The position numbers and the translations under genes are program-made. The notes beneath the pieces are model-generated. The model ran no database searches. It saw only the letters and a list, made by a program, of their open reading frames with translations, and was not told the DNA's origin. A DNA stretch of 64,000 bases from NCBI GenBank assembly GCA_025738555.1, contig JAOVFP010000010.1:1364001-1428000 (forward strand), in the 5' to 3' direction. Shown in pieces: positions 10,101 to 19,384 of the stretch. Positions within the stretch are counted from its first letter, which is position 1. Each line of letters begins with the position of its first letter. The stretch is from Cyathus striatus (taxonomy: Eukaryota; Basidiomycota; Agaricomycetes; Agaricales; Nidulariaceae).

Positions 10101-10941
10101 AAAAGAATTCACAAAACGATTAGGAGTTAAAATGAATCTATCTACTGCATATAGACCACAGACCAATGGACAAGTAGAACATGTAAATCAAGAGATAGAA
10201 CAGTATCTCAGAATTTATGTGAACTATGATCAAGATGATTGGGCAGACAAAATAGCAGTAACCGAATTTAATTATAACAACACGGTACATCGAGCAACTG
10301 GATATACACCGTTTTATTTAATGTATGGACATCATCCTTATGGAGGAATAAGACCAAACGGAACATCAAGAACTATTGGTGTAGACGAATTTATCTCTAC
10401 AATAACAAAAGCCAGAGAAAATGCTAAGGCGGCCCTTACATTATCCAATGAAGCAATGAAACGTGGATATGACAGAAATAGAAAGGAATCGCCCGAATAC
10501 AAATCTGGAGATTTAGTTTACGTAGAAGGAATAAATATTAAATCCGATAGACCGGTTGCAAAATTAGATGACAAACGATATGGTCCCTTCAAAGTGATAA
10601 AGAAAGTAGGATTAGCCTCATATGAAATCGAATTACCAAAGACTTGGAACCGAAAACACCCCGTGTATAACACACAATTACTTACGAAACATGTTCTGGC
10701 GCAATACAAATCACAACAGAAACCAAAACCACCACCTACTGTTGTGATAGATGATCAGGAACAATACGAAGTAGAAGCGATACTCGCTTGGAAAATAAAT
10801 CGAAAAAAGGTTCTTTATAAAATTAAATGGAAAGGCTATTCCTATGATCATTGTACATGGGAACCGATTACGTCATTAACCAGATCAAAAAGTCTTTTAA
10901 ATAAATTTCATCGGGAAAATCCGGAATGTCCCAACGTATAA
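7066..10941 (+). CDS. pol: Pol polyprotein of Gypsy-B: PR, RT, RNase H, integrase, chromodomain
   Basis: The frame is uninterrupted to TAA at 10,939. Numbering from 7,126 as residue 1: aspartic protease with DSG at 139-141; reverse transcriptase with YMDD at 496-499; RNase H with Asp644 in EADSS; integrase zinc finger His852...Cys889/Cys892; integrase core Asp922, Asp982, Glu1018 (35 residues between the last two); a GPF-type module near KRYGPF; and a chromodomain at about 1,213-1,262 (YKIKWKGYSYDHCTWEP). Chromodomains of this class steer integration to modified histones. The first ATG is at about 7,267, so expression probably needs a -1 shift from gag within 7,066-7,126 or reinitiation; I see no canonical slippery heptamer. 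All catalytic residues named are present. Confidence 0.95.
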   Translation, partial: TIRGTTGSPHCSIGFSPRPAVSANSPASIYVASSVTVPTIDLESKFVSFKKKISQRTFPNQEVKPGNMYWVARRLKDQTSELALASLAIWTHSKRKLEVTSKTVNELNDLSDQDVIQALNKLKGPKRFIRGSKGNQMDLDLMITTLDTQRTYGLKALLDSGSTGTCIDQKFVENNNITTKKLPRPTPVYNANGTLNSDGAITDYVELRVRLGRHVEIIQFAVSNLGKASMFIRHDWLKIHNPEINWKEGSIKFTRCPIECTPLINTMNPEEDESDLDEPINLETDDRIIAVNLFKQIEIRAFQTTASKIAEAQNQQKPKKHWKETVPMYYHEFEKVFAKESFDKLPPRRPWDHAIELLPGATSFDCKIYPLNLDEQKQLDEFLDENLNSGRIRPSKSPWASPFFFIKKKDGSLRPIQDYRKLNEMTVKNRYPLLLIQELVDKLKKARYFTKLDIRWGYNNVRIKEGDEQYAAFRTNRGLFQPLVMFFGLTNSPATFQTMMNDIFRTEINEGTVIVYMDDILIFTETLEEHRKMVKRVLRKLEQHELYLKPEKCFFEKAEVEYLGLIISKNSVRMDSEKVKAIVDWPVPNNKRELQQFLGFINFYRRFIQGFAKIAKPLHELTGKNEWKWELSQALAFSKLKDQIISAPILAMPNDDGKYRVEADSSDFANGAILSQEQVDGKWRPIAFLSHALSPTERNYEIYDKEMLAIMRALDTWRQYLLGAKQIFEIWTDHKNLQYFKKPQKLNRRQARWYTELSEFHYTLHHKPGRQMTKADLLSRRAGHEQGEHDNEDITLLKPEHFRQTYEVHGEDEDIMEQVRKSRKNRDKEVIKMLNLKTKDWEESSEGIITWKNRIYIPKNAKLREHIIRLCHDSAISGHHGEYKTMELITRDYWWPRIMSDIKKYVLGCEACQRTNIHQSKPIGLLNPNSIPEGPWHTISIDFVGPLPYSRGFDFLMVVVDRFTKMAAFIPCNKEIDSPGVAELYLEKVFKNFGMPQRVISDRGSQFASHFTKEFTKRLGVKMNLSTAYRPQTNGQVEHVNQEIEQYLRIYVNYDQDDWADKIAVTEFNYNNTVHRATGYTPFYLMYGHHPYGGIRPNGTSRTIGVDEFISTITKARENAKAALTLSNEAMKRGYDRNRKESPEYKSGDLVYVEGINIKSDRPVAKLDDKRYGPFKVIKKVGLASYEIELPKTWNRKHPVYNTQLLTKHVLAQYKSQQKPKPPPTVVIDDQEQYEVEAILAWKINRKKVLYKIKWKGYSYDHCTWEPITSLTRSKSLLNKFHRENPECPNV

Positions 10942-10976
10942 AAGCAACAGATTTACTCATAACCTAACTATTCAAA

Positions 10977-11093
10977 ATGCTTTCTAACAACATCACTCTT
11001 TTAATCTACGTCATTGTCATCTTCATTCTTTGCATGGCCGTTTTTATACTCGGTCACTACATACCTCGAATTATACTTCGAATTCAAGAATGA
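10977..11093 (+). CDS. 38-residue transmembrane micro-ORF after pol (Gypsy-B)
   Basis: The frame MLSNNITLLIYVIVIFIL continues CMAVFILGHYIPRIILRIQE, a single hydrophobic span (about residues 6-25) followed by a basic tail. It lies between the pol stop and the polypurine tract, where some retroelements place an envelope-like or accessory frame. Gypsy-A has a frame at the same place with different sequence but the same hydrophobic character. Too short for certainty; function unknown. Confidence 0.45.
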   Translation: MLSNNITLLIYVIVIFILCMAVFILGHYIPRIILRIQE

Positions 11094-11142
11094 CCCCCAC
11101 GAACAGAAGAATCCATTGAAATGTCGTGAGGACACAACTCTT

Positions 11143-11152
11143 AAAGGGGGGG
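11143..11152 (+). other. Polypurine tract of Gypsy-B
   Basis: AAAGGGGGGG, then TAA, then the 3' LTR at 11,156. This is the normal primer site for plus-strand DNA. Gypsy-A has the same purine run immediately before 15,369. Confidence 0.85.
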
Positions 11153-11155
11153 TAA

Positions 11156-11529
11156 TGTTAGGATTTCGTCATTTATCTAATCTTTTATCTAATCATATCT
11201 TATCTATGTCATGTGATAGTCACATGACCTACAATGCGGATAACATGCGTATCAACATATGTTACTCATCATGACTGTGGGCGCAGTTACACAGTTCGGC
11301 CATACGTATTACATGAGTTCTTAATGTAGAAGCACAGTAACATGCGTTGTAGTGTAGGTTAATGTACATGCGATTACTTCATGGTTCTTTTCTATAAATA
11401 CGGTCTTTCTAGTCAGTAGTTCGTTATTCTTGTGCTAGTTTATTCCAGACAAGCAATAAGATTCACTTCGCTTCCATATTTTCAAGTGTTTGAGTTCGAC
11501 TTCGAGTTTTTGCTCGTCTGTCGCTAACA
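11156..11529 (+). repeat. 3' LTR of Gypsy-B (374 bp)
   Basis: It matches the 5' LTR except for T at 11,260 where the 5' copy has C (4,723). That single difference is CG to TG. The low divergence indicates a recent insertion. Confidence 0.97.
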
Positions 11530-11534
11530 GTTTT
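11530..11534. repeat. Target-site duplication GTTTT, right copy
   Basis: It directly follows the Gypsy-B 3' LTR and matches 4,614-4,618. Gypsy-A sequence resumes with CCCCAAGGCCAGCAG. Confidence 0.95.
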
Positions 11535-14500
11535 CCCCAAGGCCAGCAGTGAGCACAAACTTGCCAGCCTCTATTTATGTACCTTATGATATAGCTGTAC
11601 CTACAATTGATCTGGAATCTAAGTTCATATTGCAACAAAAGGAATGATCTAAGTGCACCTTCCCTAATCAGAAAGTAAAACCCAGAAATGTGTATTGGGT
11701 CACACAGAGATTAAAAGACCAAACACCGGAACTTGCCCTTGCCACACGAAGTACAGGAACATGTATTAACTGAAAATTCATAGAAGACAATCAAATTACA
11801 ACAAAGAAATTTACACAACCCACTCCAGTTTATAATGCAGATGGAACCCTTAATAGTGATGGATCCATAACAGACTATGTCAAACTAAGAGTAAGACTTG
11901 GTAGACATGTGAAAATATTACAATTAGCAGTCATAAATTTAGGAAAAGCATCAGTGTTTATAGGACATGACTGGCTTCGAACTCACAATCCAGAAACAGA
12001 TTGAAAAAGTGAAACCATTAAATTTACACATTGTCCAATTGAATGTACCCCATTAATCAATACAATGGACCCTGAAGAAGATGAATCTGATCTAGATGAA
12101 CAGATTAATTTTGAATCAGATGATCACATTATTGTGGTAAACCTATTCAAACAAATAGAACTAAGAGCATTTCAAACTACTGCTTCGAAAATTGCTGAAG
12201 CTCAAAATCAGCAAAAACCAAAGAAGCATTGGAAAGAAACTGTTCCAATGTATTACCATGAATTCAAAAGAGTATTCACAAAGGAATCATTTGACAAACT
12301 TCCACCTTGTTGACCATGGGACCATGCCATAGAATTAATACCAGGAGCAACATCATTTGATTGCAAAATCTATCCATTAAATTTAGACAAACAGAAACAA
12401 CTTGATGAATTTCTCAATGAGAATCTCAATTCAGGACATATCAGACCTTCGAAATCACCTTGGGCATCACTGTTCTTCTTTATCAAAAAGAAAGATGGTT
12501 CACTATGACCAATCCAAGATTATCGAAAATTAAATGAAATGACAGTTAAGAATAGATATCCTTTACTGTTAATTCAGGAATTAGTAGATAAATTGAAAAA
12601 GGCACGATATTTTACTAAGTTGAATATTCAATGGGGATATAATAATATTCGAATCAAAGAAGATGATGAGCAATATGCTGCATTCAGAACCAATCGAGGA
12701 TTATTTGAACCCTTAGTCATATTCTTTGGACTCACCAATTCACCGGCAACTTTTCAAACAATGATGAATGACATATTTAGAATGGAAATTAATGAAGGAA
12801 CAGTCATTGTTTACATGGATGATATTCTTATATTTATGGAAACCTTAGAAGAATGTAGGAAAATGGTAAAACATGTTCTTAGGAAATTAGGAGAACACGA
12901 ATTATACCTAAAACCAGAAAAGTGTTTCTTTGAACAGGCAGAAGTAGAATATCTCAGTCTTATTATTTCCAAAAACTCTGTACAAATGGATTCAGGAAAA
13001 GTTAAAGCTGTAGTAGATTGGCCTGTTCCAAACAATAAGCAAGAACTTCAGCAATTCCTTGGATTCATTAATTTCTATCAATGATTCATTCAAGGATTTT
13101 CAAAAACAGCAAAACCTCTTCATGAATTAACCAGAAAAAATGAATGGAAATGGGAACTTGATCGGGCATTAGCATTTTCTGAACTAAAAGATAAGATCAT
13201 ATCGGCACCAATCCTAGCAATGCCAAATGATGATGGAAAATATCATATCAAAGCTGACTCATCAGACTTTGCAAATGGAGCAATCTTATCTCAAGAACAA
13301 ACTGATGGAAAATGGAAACCAATCACATTTTTATCACATGCCTTAAGTCCCACTGAAAGGAATTACAAAATCTACAATAAAGAAATGCTCACAATCATGA
13401 GAGCATTAGATACATGGAGACAATACCTTTTAGGGGCTAAGCAAATATTTGAAATCTGGACAGATCATAAGAATCTTCAATACTTCAGGAAACCACAAAA
13501 ATTAAATTGCAGACAAGCAAGATGGTCAACTGAACTATCAGAATTTCATTATACATTACATCATAAACCCGGAAATCAAATGACTAAAACAGACTTATTA
13601 TCAAGAAGAGCTGGACACAAACAAGGAGAACATGATAATGAAGACATTATCCTTCTTAAACCAGAACATTTTAGACAAACATATGATGTTCATGGTGAAG
13701 ATGAAGAAATCATGGAACAAGTTCAAAAATCCAGAAAGAATAAAGATAAAGAAGTTGTTAAAATGCTTAATCTTAAATCAAAAGATTGGATTGAATCCTC
13801 AGAAGGAATAATCACATGGAAAAATTGAGTGTATATTCCGAAAAATGCCAAACTAAGAGAACAGATAATTAGATTATGTCACGATTCAGCTGTATCTGGA
13901 CATCATGGAGAATATAAAACCCAAGAGTTAATCACAAGAAACTATTGGTGGCCACGAATCAGATCAGATATAATAAAATATGTATCTGGATGTGAAGCAT
14001 GTCAATGGACGAATATTCATCAATCAAAACCTGTAGGATTATTAAACCCAAATAGTATACCCGAAGGACCTTGGCACACAATATCTATTGATTTCATAGG
14101 ACCACTTCCATACTCAAGAGGATTCGACTTCCTAATGGTAGTAGTTGATCAATTTACCAAAATGGCAGCCTTTATACCATGTAACAAGGAAATTGATAGT
14201 CCAGGAGTTGCAGAACTATTTTTAGAAAAAGTATTTAAAAACTTTGGAATGCCACAATGTGTCATAAGTGATCAAGGATCGCAATTTGCATCTCATTTCA
14301 CAAAAGAATTTACAAAATGACTAGGTGTTAAAATGAACCTATCTACTGCATATTGACCACAGACAAATGGACAAGTAGAAAGAGTAAATCAAGAAATAGA
14401 ACAATATCTTAGGATTTACATAAACTATGATCAAAATGATTGGGCAGATAAAATCACAGTCACTGAATTCAATTATAATGATATGATACATAGAACTACA

Positions 14501-15142
14501 GGATACACTCCTTTTTATCTAATGTATGGACATCATCCATGCACTGGAATTAAACCCAACAGAACTTCAAGAGTTATCAGAGTTGATGAATTCATTACAA
14601 CTATAACAAAAGCCAGAGAAAATGCTAAAGCAGCACTTACTCTATCAAATGAAGCAATGAAACACAGATATGATAGAAATCGAAATGAATCACTGGAATA
14701 CAAACCTGGCAACCTTGTTTATGTTGAAGGAATTAATATTAATTCTGACAGACCAGTGGCAAAATTAGACGACAAATGATATGGACCCTTTAAAGTAATA
14801 AAGAAAGTAGAATTAGCCTCTTATGAAATACAATTACCGAAAACCTGGAACTGAAAACATCTGACATTCAATATGCAACTTCTTACAAAGTATATTCCTC
14901 CTCAATACAAATCACAACAGAAGCCAAAACCCCCACCCGCTATTATTATAGAAGATCAGGAACAATATGAAGTAGAAGCTATATTAGATTGGAAAATAAA
15001 TCAGAAAAAGGTTTTATACAAAATTAAATGGAAAGGCTATTCTTACAATCATTGCACCTGGGAACCAATCAGCTCTTTATCAGGAGCTAAAAGTCTATTA
15101 AATAAATTTCATCAGGAAAATCCGGAAGTTCTAAATATATAA
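11535..15142 (+). pseudogene. pol: Gypsy-A pol (broken by TGA stops and a protease deletion)
   Basis: This is the same PR-RT-RNaseH-IN-chromodomain order as Gypsy-B. From 12,000 to the end all recognisable protein is in one frame. The premature stops are TGA: one (12,002) faces a Trp codon of Gypsy-B, and eight face Arg codons, five of them CGA and three AGA. Near 11,740-11,760 about 220 bp found in Gypsy-B are missing, which removes the DSG protease site. RT (YMDDILIF near 12,815), RNase H, the integrase finger and core, and the chromodomain (to 15,142) remain readable. It cannot make a functional Pol. Confidence 0.92.
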
Positions 15143-15183
15143 ATATATGACACTCCCTTATCAAAAATTTATTATTCCCCATT

Positions 15184-15342
15184 ATGTACTCTGACGAAGT
15201 AATCATCATTCTCTATTTCATCACCATCCTTACCTCAATTGCCCTCATTTTCACTATCACCCATTATCTCCCTATTGCCCTCATATGTATACTCAATTAT
15301 TATCAACTCCGACAACTTGAAGAAACAATTGAAATGTTGTGA
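15184..15342 (+). CDS. 52-residue transmembrane micro-ORF after pol (Gypsy-A)
   Basis: An open frame MYSDEVIIILYFITILTS continues IALIFTITHYLPIALICIL and ends in a charged tail QLRQLEETIEML. It sits where Gypsy-B has its own hydrophobic micro-ORF. It has no stop, although the adjacent pol frame is full of TGA codons. Sequence similarity between the two micro-ORFs is weak except near the end (IEM), but the membrane-span character is shared. Confidence 0.4.
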   Translation: MYSDEVIIILYFITILTSIALIFTITHYLPIALICILNYYQLRQLEETIEML

Positions 15343-15368
15343 GGACATGACCTTTAAAGGGGGGGTAA

Positions 15369-15465
15369 TGTTAGGATCTCACCTCTTATCTAATCTCTTA
15401 TCTAATCTTATCTAATCTATGTCATGTGATTAGTCACATGACACACAATGCGGACACCATGCATA
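15369..15465 (+). repeat. 3' LTR of Gypsy-A, left part
   Basis: Begins TGTTAGGATCTCACC directly after the polypurine tract and is cut at TA (15,464-15,465) by the pogo-like transposon. The LTR continues at 18,796. Confidence 0.93.
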
Positions 15466-15508
15466 CTATTGTCAATCAGGACTTAGTGTTCATCAGGACT
15501 TAGTGTTG
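15466..15508 (+). repeat. Left terminal inverted repeat of the pogo-like element
   Basis: CTATTGTC followed by two tandem copies of ATCAGGACTTAGTGTT (the first preceded by A). The right end (18,751-18,793) is the reverse complement with one mismatch (A/G at the third base). Confidence 0.95.
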
Positions 15509-15814
15509 GGCATTTTTGACTGCCTTCCTGACCTTTATTTTGCTCAAAGTTTCACATATATCTATTCCTTACTTGAATAAACATGAATACCACTTTTTTT
15601 TGTCAGTATGAGCTCATTTACTGTGTTAATGTTTTTGGAAGTTGTCACGCTGGCCATGTTACAGCTGAGCAGAATTTTAATGAAATGATCATTTTTTGAT
15701 GGTGTCAAATATCACATAACCTCATTTAAAGTTGATGACACGACAGTGAGGAACATGTCACATCTCATGTACAACACTGAGCGCTTGGGCAGGCTCTCAA
15801 GCCTCTGGGATATT

Positions 15815-18467
15815 ATGGCTAATAGCAGTTCACAAAGCCAAAGTCGTGCATTTCATGACCCAGATTATGAGAAAAACATCCAAGCTGCAATTGCTGCAAA
15901 AAGGGATGGAACTTACAAATACTGGACAGATGCTGCTAAAGCATACGGTGTAAGTCAACCATTACTTGAATTTCTCTTCATTTTGTGCCATAGCTCATTT
16001 ATAAATGCTTTAGGTTAATGTTAATACCCTTCGACAATGTGCAAATGGAAAGCATGCATGTTACAAGGATGCAGGTGAATGACTGCAACTGCTGAACCCC
16101 ACTCAGGAAGCTGTACTTTTGGATTGGTCAGAACATGATGCAGAGACTGGTCAGCCATGGGATCTTTGTACACTATGAGACTATGCTACTGAGTTAGCTG
16201 GTCATCGAGCGGGGAAGTGTTATGCATCAAGATTTGTTGCCCGTCATCCTGAAATTGTTCCAGCAAAACCAGCAAAGCTTAATCCCAAATGAGCAAAGAA
16301 TTTCAACCAGGCTGTTGTTAGTGACTTTTTTGATAAGCTGAACTCCATTTATGAGCAATATGGTGACATACCTGCAGAACATATCTATAATATGGATGAG
16401 AAAGGTATTCAGCTAGGTGGAGGGTGGAAAGGAAGTCCTCACAAATACATATACTTCCACAAACAGCACAATCACTACAAGATTAGCAGTGATAACCTGG
16501 AGTTGGTTACTGTGGTTGAGTGTGTGTCTGCTGCTGGAGATGCCATTCCACCATCCTTTGTTCTATCAGATGGTCCACTTCCAAATCTGTCAAATATTCC
16601 AGATGATAGTATTGGGAGGTATGTTATTGTGCTTAATTTACTTACAATTATCTCATAAACTTGTCATAGCATTGTGACATCACCTTCAGGCTGGACAGAT
16701 GATGAGTTGACACTAAAGTGGACAGACAAGTCAAAGCCAATTATTCTTTTTTGTGATGGCCATGGTTCACATGAGACACCAGAGCTTCAAAAAGTGGTGT
16801 ATGATGCATGTGAGGATGGCTTTACAGTCATAATCCTTTGCTTCCCATCGAAGTGTATGCACAAAATGCAACTACTTGATGTTGTAATCTTCACTCATAG
16901 TCAATGCCAGTGGAGAGAGCATTGTGATGATTGCATACACCAAGGTATTACAATGAACCAGTACAATGTTATCCAGAATTACCTTGAGGTTTGACAAAAG
17001 CATATGCTGCCAGAACTTATTAAAGAGTCATTCTGAAAGACTGGTCTCTACCCTTACAATCCAGTGGTGTTCATTCCTGAAGATTTTGCACCAAGTAGAG
17101 TCACTTTGACTGCTGCTCAGTTTCCCAATAGTTATCCTGACAAAATTCTGAGTTCTGACTCTGCAGATACATCAGACAAGGAATATGATAAGAATCCAAC
17201 GAATTTATCATTCCCAAGTTGAAAGTGACTATTTGCAGACCTTGGATCCTCTGATTTTGACAGTGATTCAGATGAAGATGGTGAATGTGTTGATGGATAT
17301 GGCAGTTCCGATAACACTGTTGACAGCAACAACTTCAATGATGAAGAATGGCATACAGATGATGATATCAATTTGGGAGATAGCCAGTGCCACAACTTGA
17401 ACAGTGATGGAATTCCAATGGATCATAGTGAGGCTGAGGTAGAACCACCTCCACATTGATATTCCACACAAGGATCTTCTCCTGACATATTTATGGATCC
17501 AAAAAAGCTTGTCCATACCTGCTTACTGGAATTGGCAAGCTTTCAGGATATAAGAGATGAATTAAAGACCAGAGATGACCTTTTGCATGAGGTCTACGCA
17601 CTGCGACACCAAATCAATAATCTCACAGAAGCCCTTCGGATCCAATCAGCACTCACCACTGCAGCTAATTCACATTGTACAATAATGGGACGAGTAAACA
17701 GCCAACTACAAATGAAACTCAATAACACTACCAAGAAAAACAGTAGCAGTTGGTCAACGATGAAGGTAAAAGCAAGGTTTTTAACCCACCCCCAATTGAA
17801 GGAAGCTCATGTGAAGGAGTTTGAAGAACATAGCAAGAGAAAGAAGGTAGCAGTGGAGAAGCAAAAACAGAAGGAGAATGAAATCGAAGAAGCTGAAGCT
17901 CAGATTCGTCATGATGCAGCAAACAAGACATTTGAACCTCCTTTGTCATCCTACAAGTGGAAGGATGATCTTTGCACAATAACACATGCTTTGGGTCTTG
18001 CTGAAGACAAGAAAGCAAAGCTCGCAGACCTTACAAGCAGTATTAAGGCATATGTAGAAGAAAACTCAGCACAGCTACAATGAAATCCCTGGTTCTCTGC
18101 TCTATTATCTAACAAATGGCACTGCCTGGAAGCACCTCAGCCCCAACTTCATTCTGATCACATCACTCATAGGCCTAGCCCTTCAGCACTACCAAACACT
18201 TCACAACCCTTCACAGAGGTTATTCCAACACACTATCCACCTTCATACTTAACCAGTTTTAATCATCTTCAGCATTCTCAGGAGCCCACAATGTCGGCAT
18301 TCCAAGTCTCTTACAATAATCATCATCATCAGATATACTCAGATGCATTTTCAGCACCACACAGTGTCCATGGTCGAGCTCTGAGAGCAAGTACTTCACA
18401 ATCTAACAGTATGTTATCTGATTACAGACCTGATTCTAATGTACCTCATTGTTATAGATCCTTATAA
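15815..18467 (+). pseudogene. Pogo-like transposase (HTH + DDE_1), inactivated
   Basis: The start is placed at ATG 15,815 (MANSSSQSQSRAFHDPDY); ATG 15,755 is in the same frame. Introns 15,950-16,013 (GTAAGT...TTTAG) and 16,619-16,669 (GTATGT...CATAG) keep the frame. The N-terminal part has a helix-turn-helix (AAIAAKRDGTYKYWTDAAKA); the catalytic core has Asp in NMDEKG (16,395), Asp in FCDGHGSH (16,755) and Asp in QLLDVVIF (16,878); the C-terminal part has an acidic stretch and a coiled coil. All nine in-frame stops are TGA and there are no frameshifts. After the TGA at 18,081 the frame stays open to TAA 18,465, so the full protein was about 840 residues. Confidence 0.9.
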
Positions 18468-18750
18468 TTTCCTGGCCTCAGTAATGTGCATATCATATCA
18501 CAGTGTATATTTCAACATCTTTTTTCATTCTAATATAAACGTACATATTGCTAGCACTTGTATTATAGGCTGTATATATAGTAATTAATGTATTATAGGT
18601 ATATAGTGGTATATAATTGTTCAACCTGTCCCAAGTTTCATCTCAAGCTTATCACCGACTTATCATGGTTTTTGCTCTCAGGCTACACTTGTGACATGTG
18701 CATCAAAGCTATCAACAGAGTTCAAATATGAGGCAATGTCACAGATGTGA

Positions 18751-18793
18751 CAACACTAAGTCCTGATGAACACTAAGTCCTGATTGACAACAG
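18751..18793 (-). repeat. Right terminal inverted repeat of the pogo-like element
   Basis: Begins CAACACTAAGTCCTGATG and ends GATTGACAACAG. It is the reverse complement of the left end with 42 of 43 bases matching. TA follows at 18,794. Confidence 0.95.
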
Positions 18794-18795
18794 TA

Positions 18796-19073
18796 TTAAC
18801 ATACATTACTCATCAAGACTGTGCACACAGTTGCACAGTTTGGCCATACATAGTACATGAGTTTCTAATGTAAATGCACAGTAGAACATGTGTTGTAGTG
18901 TAGGTTACTTACATGTGATTCCCTCATGGACATTGTTTATAAATACAGTCATTCTAGTTAGTATTTGCTATTCTTGTGCTAGTTTATTCCAGACAAGTAA
19001 CAAGAGTCATCTTCTTTTCTTTATTCAAGTGTTTGAGTTCGACTTCGAGCATTTAGCTTGTCTGTCACTAACA
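18796..19073 (+). repeat. 3' LTR of Gypsy-A, right part
   Basis: Continues the LTR from TTAACATACATTACTC to CACTAACA. It includes TATAAATACAG and ATTCTTGTGCT. Several CpG sites have decayed on the opposite strand from the 5' LTR. Confidence 0.92.
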
Positions 19074-19320
19074 ATTCCACATGCAGTGCATATAACTACC
19101 AGTATTCCACATGTATTACACATTCATAATTGAATTATGGTGTTTGGTGTATTGCACATGAAATACTTGCAAGTATTACACTTGTTGCTTACTAAATTTA
19201 ATAAAAAGGAACTTAACACAAAAATCTGTTCCCAGCCATAATCAAACCTGAGACCCAACATTTCAACCATTCAACTATTCAATGTTGACACAACTAACTG
19301 TTCAGCTATAGTACCCTTTG
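19074..19320 (-). repeat. Repeat flank and possible tRNA-derived SINE relic
   Basis: The ACATG-type repeat flank continues to about 19,180. On the minus strand from about 19,310 to 19,205 the sequence reads ATAGCTGAACAGTTAGTTG and, some 55 bp later, CTCAGGTTTGATTATGG. These resemble an A box and a CpG-decayed B box (GGTTCGATTA) of an RNA polymerase III promoter. A tRNA-like SINE is possible; the evidence is only the two boxes. Confidence 0.3.
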
Positions 19321-19384
19321 AATGCACTGGTATGTCATGCTATGTATACCATTCATCCAGCTGTTGGTAACTGGTACATACACA

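Larger units (their letters stand above)
4619..11529 (+). mobile_element. Gypsy-B: complete young Ty3/Gypsy chromovirus
   Basis: A full-length 6,911-bp element lies inside Gypsy-A. Its two 374-bp LTRs differ at one base by my reading (C at 4,723, T at 11,260). It has a GTTTT target duplication, a self-primer site, gag, a long pol ending in a chromodomain, and a polypurine tract. CpG is plentiful, unlike Gypsy-A. The layout PR-RT-RNaseH-IN-chromodomain and the self-priming signal place it near the Tf1/sushi group of chromoviruses. It may be transpositionally competent; this cannot be shown from sequence alone. Confidence 0.96.
15466..18793 (+). mobile_element. Pogo-like (Tc1/mariner superfamily) DNA transposon, nested in an LTR
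   Basis: The 3,328-bp element has 43-bp terminal inverted repeats (15,466-15,508 and 18,751-18,793) that differ at one base. It is flanked by a TA duplication (15,464-15,465 and 18,794-18,795). Removing it with one TA rejoins GCA-TA-TTAACATAC, exactly as in the 5' LTR of Gypsy-A. It carries a DDE-type transposase gene with two introns, broken by nine TGA stops. It is younger than Gypsy-A but already CpG-poor. Confidence 0.95.
2239..19073 (+). mobile_element. Gypsy-A: old degraded Ty3/Gypsy chromovirus, host of two nested insertions
   Basis: The element begins with TGTTAGGATC at 2,239 and ends CACTAACA at 19,073. The flanking pentamers are ATTTC (2,234-2,238) and ATTCC (19,074-19,078), a target duplication with one mismatch. 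The own sequence of Gypsy-A is 2,239-4,618, 11,535-15,465 and 18,796-19,073. The gap 4,619-11,534 is Gypsy-B plus one target duplication. The gap 15,466-18,795 is the pogo-like element plus TA. CpG is almost absent, and coding frames are broken by TGA codons without detected frameshifts in gag or in pol after 12,000. The order of events is Gypsy-A first, the other two later. Confidence 0.93.
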
